From positions 1,397,475 through 1,461,474 of the forward strand of contig NZ_JAFEJK010000001.1 in assembly GCF_016888515.1 (NCBI RefSeq): 64,000 nt of DNA, given 5' to 3'. Positions 1 to 7,362 of this stretch are shown in pieces (position 1 is the first letter of the stretch; each line of letters begins with the position of its first letter). Under the pieces are notes generated by a model. That model had not been told where the DNA came from. It did not search any database and saw only the letters and a list, made by a program, of their open reading frames with translations. A program made the position numbers and the translations under genes. The DNA is from Shimia biformata (lineage in GTDB: Bacteria > Pseudomonadota > Alphaproteobacteria > Rhodobacterales > Rhodobacteraceae).

Positions 1-756
1 CTTGTCGACCCGCAACAGAACCTTGCGGCCCACCATCAGTTCGGCCAGTTCTTCGGGGCTGGTTTGAGATGTCTTCACCGTCGCGGTCATCTCGCCCCGG
101 CGCATCACACTGACAGTGTCGGTGATATCCATGATCTCGCGCAGCTTGTGGGTGATCAGGATGATGGTTTTGCCCTCTTCCTTGAGGCGGGCAAGGATGC
201 GGAACAGCTGATCCGCCTCGGCGGGCGTCAGAACGCCTGTCGGCTCATCCAGGATCAGGATGTCGGCCTGACGATAGAGCGCCTTCAGGATCTCGACGCG
301 CTGCTGGTGGCCGACCGAGAGGTTCTCGATCAGCGTGTCGGGATCGACATTCAGCCCGTATTCCTCGGCCAGGTGCTGCAATTCCTTGCGCGCCTTGGCG
401 ATTGAGGGACGCAACAGCGCGCCATCCTCGGCGCCCAGGATGATGTTTTCCAGTACGGTGAAATTCTCGACCAGCTTGAAATGCTGGAACACCATGCCGA
501 TACCGGCGGCAATCGCGGCCTGGCTGTCGGGGATCTGGGTGTGTTGGCCCTTGATCCAGATCTCGCCCTTGTCGGCCTTGTAGAAGCCGTAAAGGATCGA
601 CATCAGCGTCGATTTCCCCGCGCCGTTCTCGCCGATGATGCCGTGGATCGTACCCGGCTGGACCGAGATCGAGATGTCCTTGTTGGCCTGCACCGGGCCA
701 AAGGCTTTGGAAATGCCCTTGAGCTGGATCGCCGGGGCCGTGGTCATTGTCGTCAT
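1..756 (-). CDS. ABC transporter ATP-binding protein, BMP/nucleoside type (3' end cut by window)
   Basis: This is the N-terminal 252 codons of a cytoplasmic ABC ATPase that runs off the left edge. Walker A is GENGAGKST, the Q-loop region is GMVFQHFKLVENFTV, the signature is LSVGHQQRVEILKAL and Walker B is ILILDEPTGVLTP. LSVGHQQRVEI and LTPAEADQLF are typical of the duplicated ATPases that work with Bmp-family (purine nucleoside-like) binding proteins, so a second ATPase half probably lies outside. The start is ATG at 756, overlapping the stop of the NTF2-like gene by 4 bases; an in-frame ATG lies at 747. It probably energises the importer whose binding protein is at 1204-2208. The substrate is not proven. 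Confidence 0.9.
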   Translation of the reverse strand, partial: MTTMTTAPAIQLKGISKAFGPVQANKDISISVQPGTIHGIIGENGAGKSTLMSILYGFYKADKGEIWIKGQHTQIPDSQAAIAAGIGMVFQHFKLVENFTVLENIILGAEDGALLRPSIAKARKELQHLAEEYGLNVDPDTLIENLSVGHQQRVEILKALYRQADILILDEPTGVLTPAEADQLFRILARLKEEGKTIILITHKLREIMDITDTVSVMRRGEMTATVKTSQTSPEELAELMVGRKVLLRVDK

Positions 757-1109
757 GTTGGCGTCCCCATTCCGGCAAACCCGACGAGGTGGCTTAAGCA
801 GCCGGTTCCGTCAAGCTGGATGACATATTGGCCATGCTGTTTCTGGCCGTCGGCCATTTCGAACGCGACCGTCGCGCGGTGATAGTCGCCGGTTGTGGTG
901 ACGTCCGTGACCCTGGCGGTCGCGCCGGGGGCATATTGGGTATACATGCCGACGTAGGCGACAAGATCGTCGACCTTGGTCATCGGGGTTTCGGTACGCG
1001 GGTCGAGATAAAAGAACGTCCCCGAAAGACAGGCCCTGATCGCATTTGCGCGGGCCTCGGCGTCCGGTTCGCCCCAGGCGGCGAAGAAGTTTTCGATGGA
1101 TTGTGTCAT
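753..1109 (-). CDS. SnoaL/NTF2-like small protein
   Basis: A 118-residue soluble protein with no signal peptide. Its length and pattern fit the NTF2-like (SnoaL) fold: an N-terminal helix with FFAAWGEPDAEARANAIRACL, then alternating strands ending in GQYVIQLDGTGCLSHLVGF. The start is ATG at 1109, preceded by GGGAG; the open frame extends further upstream but without a ribosome site. It lies between the Bmp-type binding protein gene and the ATPase gene and overlaps the ATPase start by ATGA, so it is translationally coupled to the transporter. It could be an enzyme acting on the imported ligand, but no catalytic residues can be assigned. Confidence 0.8.
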   Translation of the reverse strand: MTQSIENFFAAWGEPDAEARANAIRACLSGTFFYLDPRTETPMTKVDDLVAYVGMYTQYAPGATARVTDVTTTGDYHRATVAFEMADGQKQHGQYVIQLDGTGCLSHLVGFAGMGTPT

Positions 1110-1152
1110 GGGCACTCCCTTTGCCGGGGCTTCGGGGGGGTGTGAAGCAGAA

Positions 1153-1177
1153 GGGCCGTGCCGCAATGGCACGGCCC
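1153..1177 (-). terminator. Hairpin between binding-protein gene and downstream transporter genes
   Basis: A perfect 10-bp stem (GGGCCGTGCC with its complement) closes a 5-base loop. It lies 27 bases after the stop of the Bmp binding-protein gene. On the minus strand a weakly T-rich stretch follows. Because the NTF2-like and ATPase genes continue in the same direction, it more likely acts as a partial terminator or 3' stabiliser that keeps binding-protein mRNA in excess. Confidence 0.6.
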
Positions 1178-1203
1178 CCTGGCATTATGCGCTGCGGGCC
1201 GAC

Positions 1204-2208
1204 TTAGAAGTCGTGGGCCGGGCAGCTGTCGTTTTCATAATAGGCAACCACGTTGATGTCGCCCGAGATGATCTTGGCGCGTGCGTCTTCCACGGCGGCT
1301 TTCATCTCGTCCGTAACCAGCGATGCGTTGTTTTCGTCCATCGCGACGCCAACGCCGTCCTCGGCCAGGCCAAGGATGGTGAAGCCACCGGTTTCAAGGT
1401 CGGCACCGGCCTTCATCGAGTTGTAGACGGCGACGTCAACGCGTTTCAGCATCGAAGTCAGGACCTTGCCCGGGTGCAGGTGGTTCTGGTTGCTGTCCAC
1501 GCCGATCGACAGGATGCCCTCGTCAGCCGCGGTTTGCAGAACACCTACGCCGGTGCCGCCTGCGGCCGCATAGATCACGTCCGCGCCTTGCGCGATCTGC
1601 GCCTTGGTCAGTTCCGAACCCTTCACCGGGTCGTTCCACGCGGTCGGGGTGGTGCCGGTCATGTTGGCAACGATCTTGATATCGGGGTTCACCGCCTTGG
1701 CGCCCTGGGCATAGCCACAGCCAAAGTGACGGATCAGCGGAATGTCCATGCCGCCGATAAAGCCGACGGTGCCGGTTTTCGATGCCATCGCCGCCATCAT
1801 GCCAACCAGATACGAACCCTGGTGTTCCTGAAAGCCGATCAGTTGCACGTTGGCAGGCACTTCGGGCATCCAGCCGTCGATGTTGACGAACTTGGTGTCG
1901 GGATAGTCGCCTGCAACGGCCTCGACCGGGGTTGCAAAGGCAAAGCCGGTGGTGATCACCGGGTTGGCGCCAGCCTCGGCAAAGCGGCGCAGCGCCTGTT
2001 CACGCTGGGCTTCGGACTGCAGTTCAATCTCAAGGAACTTGCCGCCGGTTTCCTCGGCCCAACGCTGGGCACCGTTGAAAGCGGCTTCGTTGAAGGATTT
2101 GTCGAACTTGCCGCCAAGGTCGAAAATCAGGGCCGGTTCCGCCAGTGCGGCGCCAGCAGACAGGGCAACGCCTGCGGCGGCCCCAAGAAATTTTTGCATC
2201 AGGGTCAT
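1204..2208 (-). CDS. BMP-family ABC transporter substrate-binding protein
   Basis: A 334-residue periplasmic binding protein. A signal peptide (MTLMQKFLGAAAGVALSAG, cleavage near AALA-EPAL) is followed by the Bmp motif GGKFDKSFNEAAFNGA and later GADVIYAAAGGTGVGVLQ and IGVDSNQNHLHPGKVLTSM. There is no lipobox cysteine, so it should be a free periplasmic protein. An ATG at 2214 runs straight into the GGGAG ribosome site, so the ATG at 2208, six bases after that site, is preferred. Family members bind purine nucleosides or related compounds; the ligand here is unknown. It heads the transporter operon that leaves the window on the left. Confidence 0.92.
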   Translation of the reverse strand: MTLMQKFLGAAAGVALSAGAALAEPALIFDLGGKFDKSFNEAAFNGAQRWAEETGGKFLEIELQSEAQREQALRRFAEAGANPVITTGFAFATPVEAVAGDYPDTKFVNIDGWMPEVPANVQLIGFQEHQGSYLVGMMAAMASKTGTVGFIGGMDIPLIRHFGCGYAQGAKAVNPDIKIVANMTGTTPTAWNDPVKGSELTKAQIAQGADVIYAAAGGTGVGVLQTAADEGILSIGVDSNQNHLHPGKVLTSMLKRVDVAVYNSMKAGADLETGGFTILGLAEDGVGVAMDENNASLVTDEMKAAVEDARAKIISGDINVVAYYENDSCPAHDF

Positions 2209-2267
2209 GTACATCTCCCAAGTGTTGACCGGGCCGGTCGTTTGCCTTGCCAGCCCGTTGAAAATTT

Positions 2268-2288
2268 CAGATCACAACTGATCATCTG
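2268..2288. promoter_or_regulatory. Imperfect palindrome upstream of the BMP operon
   Basis: GATCA-CAAC-TGATC sits inside CAGAT...ATCTG, giving a 21-base imperfect palindrome 60-80 bases before the binding-protein start. Its size and position suit a dimeric regulator such as a GntR-type protein. No regulator gene lies next to it, so the assignment is only suggestive. Confidence 0.35.
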
Positions 2289-2368
2289 CAAGTAAGGCCG
2301 TGTTGGGGCAGGGTGGTCAACCGATTCTTGACCATGTGGCCAAGATTCCGCGTGAAATCGGGCTGACC

Positions 2369-2782
2369 TCAGGTCAATTTTTGCACCATGATGAATGCGT
2401 TAACCGATTTGCCGCCGGAACGGGCATAATATCCCTTGCGTGTCGCGGTGGTCTGGAGCCCTGCCGCGCGATAAAGGGCAAGCGCGGGGGTGTTGTCCTC
2501 GGCCACCTCCAGAAACACCGTGTCGGCCCCGTTTTGTCGCGCGGCGGTAAGGAAATCCTCTAGTATGCGGCGACCAAGTCCCATTCCCTGTTCCGCGGGA
2601 TCGACGGCGATGGTCAGAAGTTCGGCCTCACCCGCAATGGCGCGGCCTATCGCAAAGCCGTGGTTGTCCGTCGAGGCGAATACATGTGGTGATGCCAGAA
2701 GCTCGGCAAACTCGGTCTTGGACCACGGCCGCGACTGGGTGAAAGCGGCGGCGTGGATCGTGGCCATCCTGTCCGGCGTCAC
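2369..2782 (-). CDS. rimI: Ribosomal-protein-alanine N-acetyltransferase
   Basis: A 137-residue GNAT acetyltransferase. The acetyl-CoA loop is AVDPAEQGMGLGRRILEDFL, followed by VFLEVAEDNTPALALYRAAG and the C-terminal RKGYYAR typical of RimI. The family acetylates the N-terminal alanine of ribosomal protein S18. The start is GTG at 2782, overlapping the tsaB stop as GTGA; the first ATG (2767) would remove the conserved start VTPDRMATIHAAAF. The pairing with tsaB is a widely conserved arrangement. It is probably the last gene of the nifU-tsaB-rimI operon. Confidence 0.92.
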   Translation of the reverse strand: MTPDRMATIHAAAFTQSRPWSKTEFAELLASPHVFASTDNHGFAIGRAIAGEAELLTIAVDPAEQGMGLGRRILEDFLTAARQNGADTVFLEVAEDNTPALALYRAAGLQTTATRKGYYARSGGKSVNAFIMVQKLT

Positions 2783-3366
2783 GGCAGGATCACCGGGGCC
2801 GGATCGCGCGGGGGGGCGGCATCGGCGGGTTTGACATAAAGCGGCGCAGGCCGGGGGTGCGCGGCTCCGATCCGCGTCGCCGCGATGCGGGCGATGTTTT
2901 TCGCCAATTGCGCCGGGGCAGGGGGAAAGCACATCGGCAGGTTGAAGTCGCCGTCGGCGGCCACCAGGCGCGGTTCGTCGTCGCCGGGCCCAAGCGCATA
3001 GACCTGGTCACGCGGGGCGGGGACGGCGGCGATATGGGGGCTGTCGTCGCCGTAAGACAGCGCCTCGAATGTCGAGACACCAATCGCGTCGATGCCAAGC
3101 GACAGCGCAAGCCCGCGCGCGGTCGAGACCGCGATGCGGATGCCGGTGAAGTTTCCCGGCCCGATGCCGACCCCTATGGCGTCAAGGTCATCGACCGTTT
3201 TGCCGGCCTCTGACAGCACCTCTTGCAGAAGCGGAACAAGGTGTTCGGCCTGTCCTCTCTTCATTTCTATGGCACGGACTGCAAGAACCTTGTCGCCGCA
3301 TAGCAAAGCGGCCGCGCAATGCGCGGCCGATGTGTCAAATCCCAGAACCAGTGGTTCAGACGGCAA
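2779..3366 (-). CDS. tsaB: tRNA threonylcarbamoyladenosine biosynthesis protein TsaB
   Basis: A 195-residue ASKHA-fold protein needed, with TsaD and TsaE, for the t6A37 modification of ANN-decoding tRNAs. Family motifs are LGFDTSAAHCAAALL at the N-terminus, RGQAEHLVPLL and GIGPGNFTGIRIAVSTARGL. The length is slightly short because the C-terminal region is reduced, as in many alphaproteobacteria. The start is TTG at 3366, 11 bases inside the upstream nifU-like gene; no ATG or GTG fits the conserved N-terminus. It is coupled to rimI by a GTGA overlap. Confidence 0.94.
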   Translation of the reverse strand: MPSEPLVLGFDTSAAHCAAALLCGDKVLAVRAIEMKRGQAEHLVPLLQEVLSEAGKTVDDLDAIGVGIGPGNFTGIRIAVSTARGLALSLGIDAIGVSTFEALSYGDDSPHIAAVPAPRDQVYALGPGDDEPRLVAADGDFNLPMCFPPAPAQLAKNIARIAATRIGAAHPRPAPLYVKPADAAPPRDPAPVILP

Positions 3367-3919
3367 CGGGGCGCACCTCGGTCACTTCGGGGATGTAATG
3401 GCGCAGCAGGTTCTCGATACCCATTTTCAGCGTCAGCGTCGACGACGGGCAGCCGGCGCAGGCACCCTGCATGTGCAGATAGACCACGCCGCGGTCAAAC
3501 CCGTGGAAAGTGATGTCGCCGCCATCCTGCGCCACGGCGGGACGCACGCGGGTGTCCAGCAATTCCTTGATCTGGCCAACGATCTCGCCATCCTCGCCGT
3601 GGTGTTCGGCATGACCCGAGGGCGCGCTTGCCTCGCCCGCCATGACAGGCTGGCCGGACTGGAAATGTTCCATGATCGCGCCGAGGATCGCGGGCTTGAT
3701 ATGGTCCCACTCGACCCCGTCCGCCTTGGTCACGGTCACGAAATCGGTGCCAAAGAATACACCCGCAACACCGTTCACCGCAAAGATGCGCGTCGCCAGC
3801 GGTGAATTCGCTGCCCCGTCCGCCGTCGGGAAATCGGCGGTGCCCGCCTCAAGCACGGTCTGGCCCGGCAGGAATTTCAGGGTGGCTGGGTTCGGGGTGG
3901 ATTCGGTTTGGATAAACAT
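3356..3919 (-). CDS. NifU-like (Nfu-type) iron-sulfur carrier protein
   Basis: A 187-residue protein with the two-domain Nfu layout. The N-terminal Nfu_N domain begins MFIQTESTPNPATLKFLPG. The C-terminal NifU domain (about residues 110-187) carries the cluster-binding CAGC in QGACAGCPSSTLTLK. It carries or delivers Fe-S clusters to apo-proteins in the cytoplasm. It is the first gene of nifU-tsaB-rimI. A probable Irr box and a TTGACA -35 element lie upstream, which fits control by iron status. Confidence 0.93.
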   Translation of the reverse strand: MFIQTESTPNPATLKFLPGQTVLEAGTADFPTADGAANSPLATRIFAVNGVAGVFFGTDFVTVTKADGVEWDHIKPAILGAIMEHFQSGQPVMAGEASAPSGHAEHHGEDGEIVGQIKELLDTRVRPAVAQDGGDITFHGFDRGVVYLHMQGACAGCPSSTLTLKMGIENLLRHYIPEVTEVRPVAV

Positions 3920-3975
3920 TTGCAGACCTTTCCTGTCAGGAATTGGATATGCGCCCCGCAGCGCCCAGTGTCAAG

Positions 3976-3994
3976 GTTTAGACTGATTCTAAAC
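3976..3994. promoter_or_regulatory. Probable Irr box (iron control element) with adjacent -35 for nifU
   Basis: GTTTAGA-CTGAT-TCTAAAC is a perfect 7-bp inverted repeat. It matches the alphaproteobacterial Irr/ICE consensus TTTAGAA-N3-TTCTAAA with one mismatch. On the minus strand a perfect TTGACA -35 follows 2-3 bases after it (3969-3974), with a weak CATATC-like -10 17 bases later. This places the site just upstream of the nifU promoter, about 57-75 bases from the ATG. Outer arms GCGCCCA and TGGGCGC extend the symmetry. Confidence 0.7.
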
Positions 3995-4018
3995 TGGGCG
4001 CAAAAGGACGCAGAGGCG

Positions 4019-4474
4019 TCATGTGATCGCTTCCAGCCGTTCCTTCGACATGTCGCCCGGCACGATGGTGAACGGGATCGGCAGATTGCCCGAGGCACGG
4101 GTCATTTGCGTCACAAGCGGGCCGGGGCCTTTCTTGTCCGTGCCCGCGCCCAGCACCAGAACGCCGATGTCGGGGTCTTCCTTCACATGGGCCAGGATCT
4201 CGGTCACGGCCTCACCTTCACGGATCACAAGTTCCGGCTCGATCCCCTGGCGGTCGCGCATCCACTTGGCGAAGACCTCGAAATGGACCTCGATCCGTTC
4301 GCGTGCCTCTTCGCGCATGATGTCGCCGACGCCGATCCAGTGGTTGAACTCGTCCGGCGGGATCACCGACAGGATGGTCACCCCGCCGCCAGTCTTGGCG
4401 GCGCGCATGGCGGCGAACCGCATGGCGTTCAGGCATTCTCGGCTGTCATCCAATACGACGAGGAACTTGCGCAT
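4019..4474 (-). CDS. Universal stress protein (UspA family)
   Basis: A 151-residue single-domain Usp. The N-terminal strand RKFLVVLDDSRECLNAMRFA carries the usual Asp, and the C-terminal half has GVLVLGAGTDKKGPGPLV and ends IPFTIVPGDMS. The ATP-binding pattern G-2x-G-9x-G-(S/T) is only partly recognisable (GAGTDKKGPGPLVTQM), so nucleotide binding is uncertain. The start is ATG at 4474 behind GGGAG; the frame is open further upstream but has no ribosome site. It is a stand-alone gene between ilvE and the nifU promoter. Confidence 0.88.
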   Translation of the reverse strand: MRKFLVVLDDSRECLNAMRFAAMRAAKTGGGVTILSVIPPDEFNHWIGVGDIMREEARERIEVHFEVFAKWMRDRQGIEPELVIREGEAVTEILAHVKEDPDIGVLVLGAGTDKKGPGPLVTQMTRASGNLPIPFTIVPGDMSKERLEAIT

Positions 4475-4546
4475 GGTTTTCTTTCTCCCTGCCGGGATCA
4501 TGCCGTGTGGGGCGCGATCTGGCAATTATGCAATTGGTGGACGCGC

Positions 4547-5410
4547 TCAGGCGCCGGAATGGGCCCAGTCCCAATACATGTCGCGCACGCGGCGGGTCAC
4601 GGGGCCGACCTGGTATTGCCTGTCGTCAAACGCCTTGACCGCTGTAACCTTGTTCATGTTGCCGGACATGAACACCTCATCCGCGGTCTCGAAATCCTCG
4701 AAGCTCAGGATGGTCTCGTGCACCTTGATGCCGTCGGCCTTCATGTTGGTGATGTGACGGGCACGCGTGATCCCAGCCAGAAAAGTGCCGTTGGGGATCG
4801 GGGTAAAGACCTCTCCATCCCGGACCATGAAGATATTGGCGGTGGCGGTTTCCGCGACATTGCCCATGGCGTCGGCCACCAGCGCATTGTTGAATCCCTT
4901 TTTGCGCGCCTCGACCAGCATCCGCGCGTTATTGGGGTAAAGGCAGCCCGCCTTGGCGTTCACAACCGCATCCTCCAGCACCGGGCGGCGGAACCGTGTG
5001 CGGGTCAGTGACACCGCCGTTTCCGGCGGCGCCATCGGGATCGCTTCCAGACAGATCGCGAACCCGGTTGCGTCGTCATCCGGCACGATGGCAGTCGCGT
5101 CTCCATTGATGCCCCAGTACATCGGGCGGATATAGACCGCTTCGTCAGGCGCATAGGCGTCCAGCCCCTCGCGCACGATCTCGACCATATCTTCCGACGA
5201 TACCGTCGGGGTCAGCATCAAGGCTTCGGCAGACCGGTTCACCCGCGCGCAATGCGATGCAAGGTCGGGGGCAACGCCGTCGACAAAACGCGCGCCGTCA
5301 AAGACACCGCTGCCCAGCCACGCGCCATGATCCGCCGCCCGCATGATCGGGGTATCCCCGTCGTGCCAGGTTCCGTCGAAATAGGTGCGGATATGGGTGC
5401 CTGTGGCCAT
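4547..5410 (-). CDS. ilvE: Branched-chain amino acid aminotransferase
   Basis: A 287-residue fold-type IV PLP aminotransferase that interconverts branched-chain 2-oxo acids and Leu, Ile or Val with glutamate. Visible motifs are RAADHGAWLGSGVFDGAR at the N-terminus, the PLP lysine region VVNAKAGCLYPNNARMLVEA, and the cofactor motif GNVAETATANIFMV with NGTFLAGITRARHI. The length is normal for bacterial IlvE. D-amino-acid transaminases and aminodeoxychorismate lyases share the fold, but these motifs fit IlvE best. ATG start with AGAGGAA ahead. Monocistronic. Confidence 0.9.
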   Translation of the reverse strand: MATGTHIRTYFDGTWHDGDTPIMRAADHGAWLGSGVFDGARFVDGVAPDLASHCARVNRSAEALMLTPTVSSEDMVEIVREGLDAYAPDEAVYIRPMYWGINGDATAIVPDDDATGFAICLEAIPMAPPETAVSLTRTRFRRPVLEDAVVNAKAGCLYPNNARMLVEARKKGFNNALVADAMGNVAETATANIFMVRDGEVFTPIPNGTFLAGITRARHITNMKADGIKVHETILSFEDFETADEVFMSGNMNKVTAVKAFDDRQYQVGPVTRRVRDMYWDWAHSGA

Positions 5411-5676
5411 GAATTATTCCTCTTGCTCACTTTGGCGGGATGCTAGTGTTCAACGCGTGGCGGGTCCATCCCAAAACCATCACTTAGGTTTTCCAAAGGC
5501 TCGGCGGGTGCAGGAGGCGCGCGCTCAGGAACAGGCGGTAAGTTGCCGACTGAAAGGCCGCGCATCGGATGATGTCCCAAAAAAGACAAATTCGTAGTAT
5601 TGAATGCTTGAGGCGTGGACGAGAACTGGCTGCTCTGAACATGGATTGGCTGGTAAAGATCTGGAGGAGAAATGAC

Positions 5677-6018
5677 ATGAGCAAGAAAACCAAGGACGTG
5701 GATCGCCGCAAATTCCTGGCGAAGCTTGGTTTGAGCGCGACCGCGATTTATACCGTGCCAGCTTTCACGACATTGAGCATGGCGCGCGCTTCTGGCGGTT
5801 CGGGTGGCTCGGGCGGTGGTTCCGGAGGGGCCGGTGGCTCGGGCAGCGGCGGTTCCGCAGGTTCACCGGGTTCGGCACCGTCGGTTTCGTCGGGAGGTTC
5901 AGAACCTTCCGCCGGTTCAGAACCTACTGCAGGTTCGGAGGGCTCGGTGGCTTCCCTTGTTTCCGAGGCGTCTGACGGCGCATCGGAGGCAGAAGAGCTG
6001 TTGCTGCCCACACGCTGA
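5677..6018 (+). CDS. Small Tat-type exported Gly/Ser-rich protein (possible substrate of the next gene)
   Basis: A 113-residue protein of no recognised family. A twin-arginine signal (DRRKFLAKLGL, then the hydrophobic stretch SATAIYTVPAFTTLSMARA) is followed by a low-complexity region, SGGSGGSGGGSGGAGGSGSG, and an acidic Ser/Pro/Glu tail with repeats of the type GSEPSAGSEPTAGSE, ending EELLLPTR. It contains no cysteine. The start is ATG at 5677, seven bases after GGAGGAG. It lies directly upstream of an HprK-like/PqqD-like gene in the same orientation, with about 75 bases between them. PqqD domains present peptides to modifying enzymes, so this may be a modified peptide precursor; that is inference only. 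Confidence 0.75.
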   Translation: MSKKTKDVDRRKFLAKLGLSATAIYTVPAFTTLSMARASGGSGGSGGGSGGAGGSGSGGSAGSPGSAPSVSSGGSEPSAGSEPTAGSEGSVASLVSEASDGASEAEELLLPTR

Positions 6019-6092
6019 AAACACCAAAAAAAGATTTCCCTGGCATGGCGCCCTGAAACGATGCCGGGGAAATGCTGTCGGCAAGGTGGCTT

Positions 6093-7343
6093 ATGGCAAG
6101 ACCTGAGTTCGTTCGGTTCCAGAGTACCGATGGCCCCGTTGCATTCCATGACACGGCTCAGGTCGTAGAACTGTTGCCAGAGGTCTTTCCTCATTGGCCT
6201 TTTTATCACGAAAAGCAGACAACCGAACGACCGTGCCTTGAGGTGTCGCGGAAGGAGGGCAAATTCCTGATTGCTTCTCCGACGATGGACAGGCCCAAGG
6301 TTGCGTCCAATACTCTGAACGCAGCCTGCACCTTGCTTGCGGAACTGGCATGGGCACGCATTCGTCATGAACCTGACCTCTTGTGCTTTCACGGCGCGGC
6401 CATCGAGTTTGATGGCGCACTCGCTCTGTTCCCCAACAAGCGCAGGGCGGGAAAAAGCACGCTGACTGCCTGCCTTTCGGCAAAAGGCCACAGAGTTTTT
6501 ACAGACGATTACCTGCCGCTGCGTTCCGACCACGAGGGTCGGATGGCAGGCGTGGCAAATGGTGCCCAGCCAAGACTGCGACTGCCGATCCCGGAAGATT
6601 TCTCGTCCCGGCTGAAGCAATGGCTTGCACAGCACAAGGGACCAAGCAACCGGCAATACCAGTATCTGAACCTGGACACCGCACAACTTGCCCGTCACGG
6701 TGAAAGCCTGCCGGTCGCATCAATTGTATTGTTGGACCGAACCGAGCAGGCAACCTCACCCCGTCTTGAACCCGTCGAAACGCCGGAAGTGCTTCGACGT
6801 CTGATTTTTCAAAACTTTTCTCGCAGCATGAACCCCGCGCGGATTTTGGCAATGATCTGCGAACTGGCGGAGAGTGCCAACTGCCTTTGCCTGACCTATT
6901 CAAATGCAGAAGAAGCCGCTGAATACCTGACGTGTAAAGGTACTGCGCTGGGGAAGGAAAAGAAGTTGCAGAAAAAGCATCGCAGCCTGCCAGAGGCGAA
7001 AGAGGCTGTGTTCGCCGTCAAGAAAACCAGGTTGCAAGACACGGCCTATGTTCAGAACCCGTCGGTCTTCCTCAGGAGGTATGGCGATGATGTTTTCCTG
7101 GCGACACCTGATGGCCCCGGTATGCACCATTTTGACGGCGTCACAAACGGTATCTGGGGTCTTCTATCCGAACCGGTCACTCAAGAAGACGTCTGCCAAG
7201 TCCTGTCGGCTGCGTTTCCGGACGAGCCGCGCGATCAGATTGCTCAAGCTGTCCGGAAAACCATGCAGTCCATGGCGAACTACCGGCTGATCTCTCCGTT
7301 GGATGACGGTTCATCCGACAAGGGTAGCCAAGCCATGACATGA
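6093..7343 (+). CDS. HPr-kinase-like protein fused to a PqqD-like peptide-binding domain
   Basis: A 416-residue protein. The N-terminal 290 residues resemble the HprK-related kinases of bacterial peptide-modification loci: LLCFHGAAIEFDGALALFP, a P-loop NKRRAGKSTLTACLSAKG, then VFTDDYLPLRSD where HprK carries its acidic pair. The C-terminal part (about residues 305-400) looks like PqqD: NPSVFLRRYGDDVFLATP, HHFDGVTNGIWGLLSEPVT and a closing helix MQSMANYRLI. PqqD domains bind the leader of a peptide substrate. The start at 6093 has AAGGTGG ahead and matches the conserved MARPEFVRF; an ATG at 6072 is possible. Base composition is visibly less GC-rich than the neighbours, suggesting transfer. No radical-SAM enzyme, cyclase or protease is nearby. 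Confidence 0.8.
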   Translation: MARPEFVRFQSTDGPVAFHDTAQVVELLPEVFPHWPFYHEKQTTERPCLEVSRKEGKFLIASPTMDRPKVASNTLNAACTLLAELAWARIRHEPDLLCFHGAAIEFDGALALFPNKRRAGKSTLTACLSAKGHRVFTDDYLPLRSDHEGRMAGVANGAQPRLRLPIPEDFSSRLKQWLAQHKGPSNRQYQYLNLDTAQLARHGESLPVASIVLLDRTEQATSPRLEPVETPEVLRRLIFQNFSRSMNPARILAMICELAESANCLCLTYSNAEEAAEYLTCKGTALGKEKKLQKKHRSLPEAKEAVFAVKKTRLQDTAYVQNPSVFLRRYGDDVFLATPDGPGMHHFDGVTNGIWGLLSEPVTQEDVCQVLSAAFPDEPRDQIAQAVRKTMQSMANYRLISPLDDGSSDKGSQAMT

Positions 7344-7362
7344 GATCGACCGAGGGGTTCGA

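Noticed and set aside
1096-2295. A 399-codon plus-strand frame opposite the BMP binding-protein gene
   Set aside because: Mirror of a gene with a clear signal peptide and Bmp motifs.
5748-6698. A 316-codon minus-strand frame opposite the small Gly/Ser protein and the HprK-like gene
   Set aside because: The Pro/Glu-rich part simply reverses the Gly/Ser codons; the plus-strand genes have ribosome sites, a Tat signal and a P-loop.
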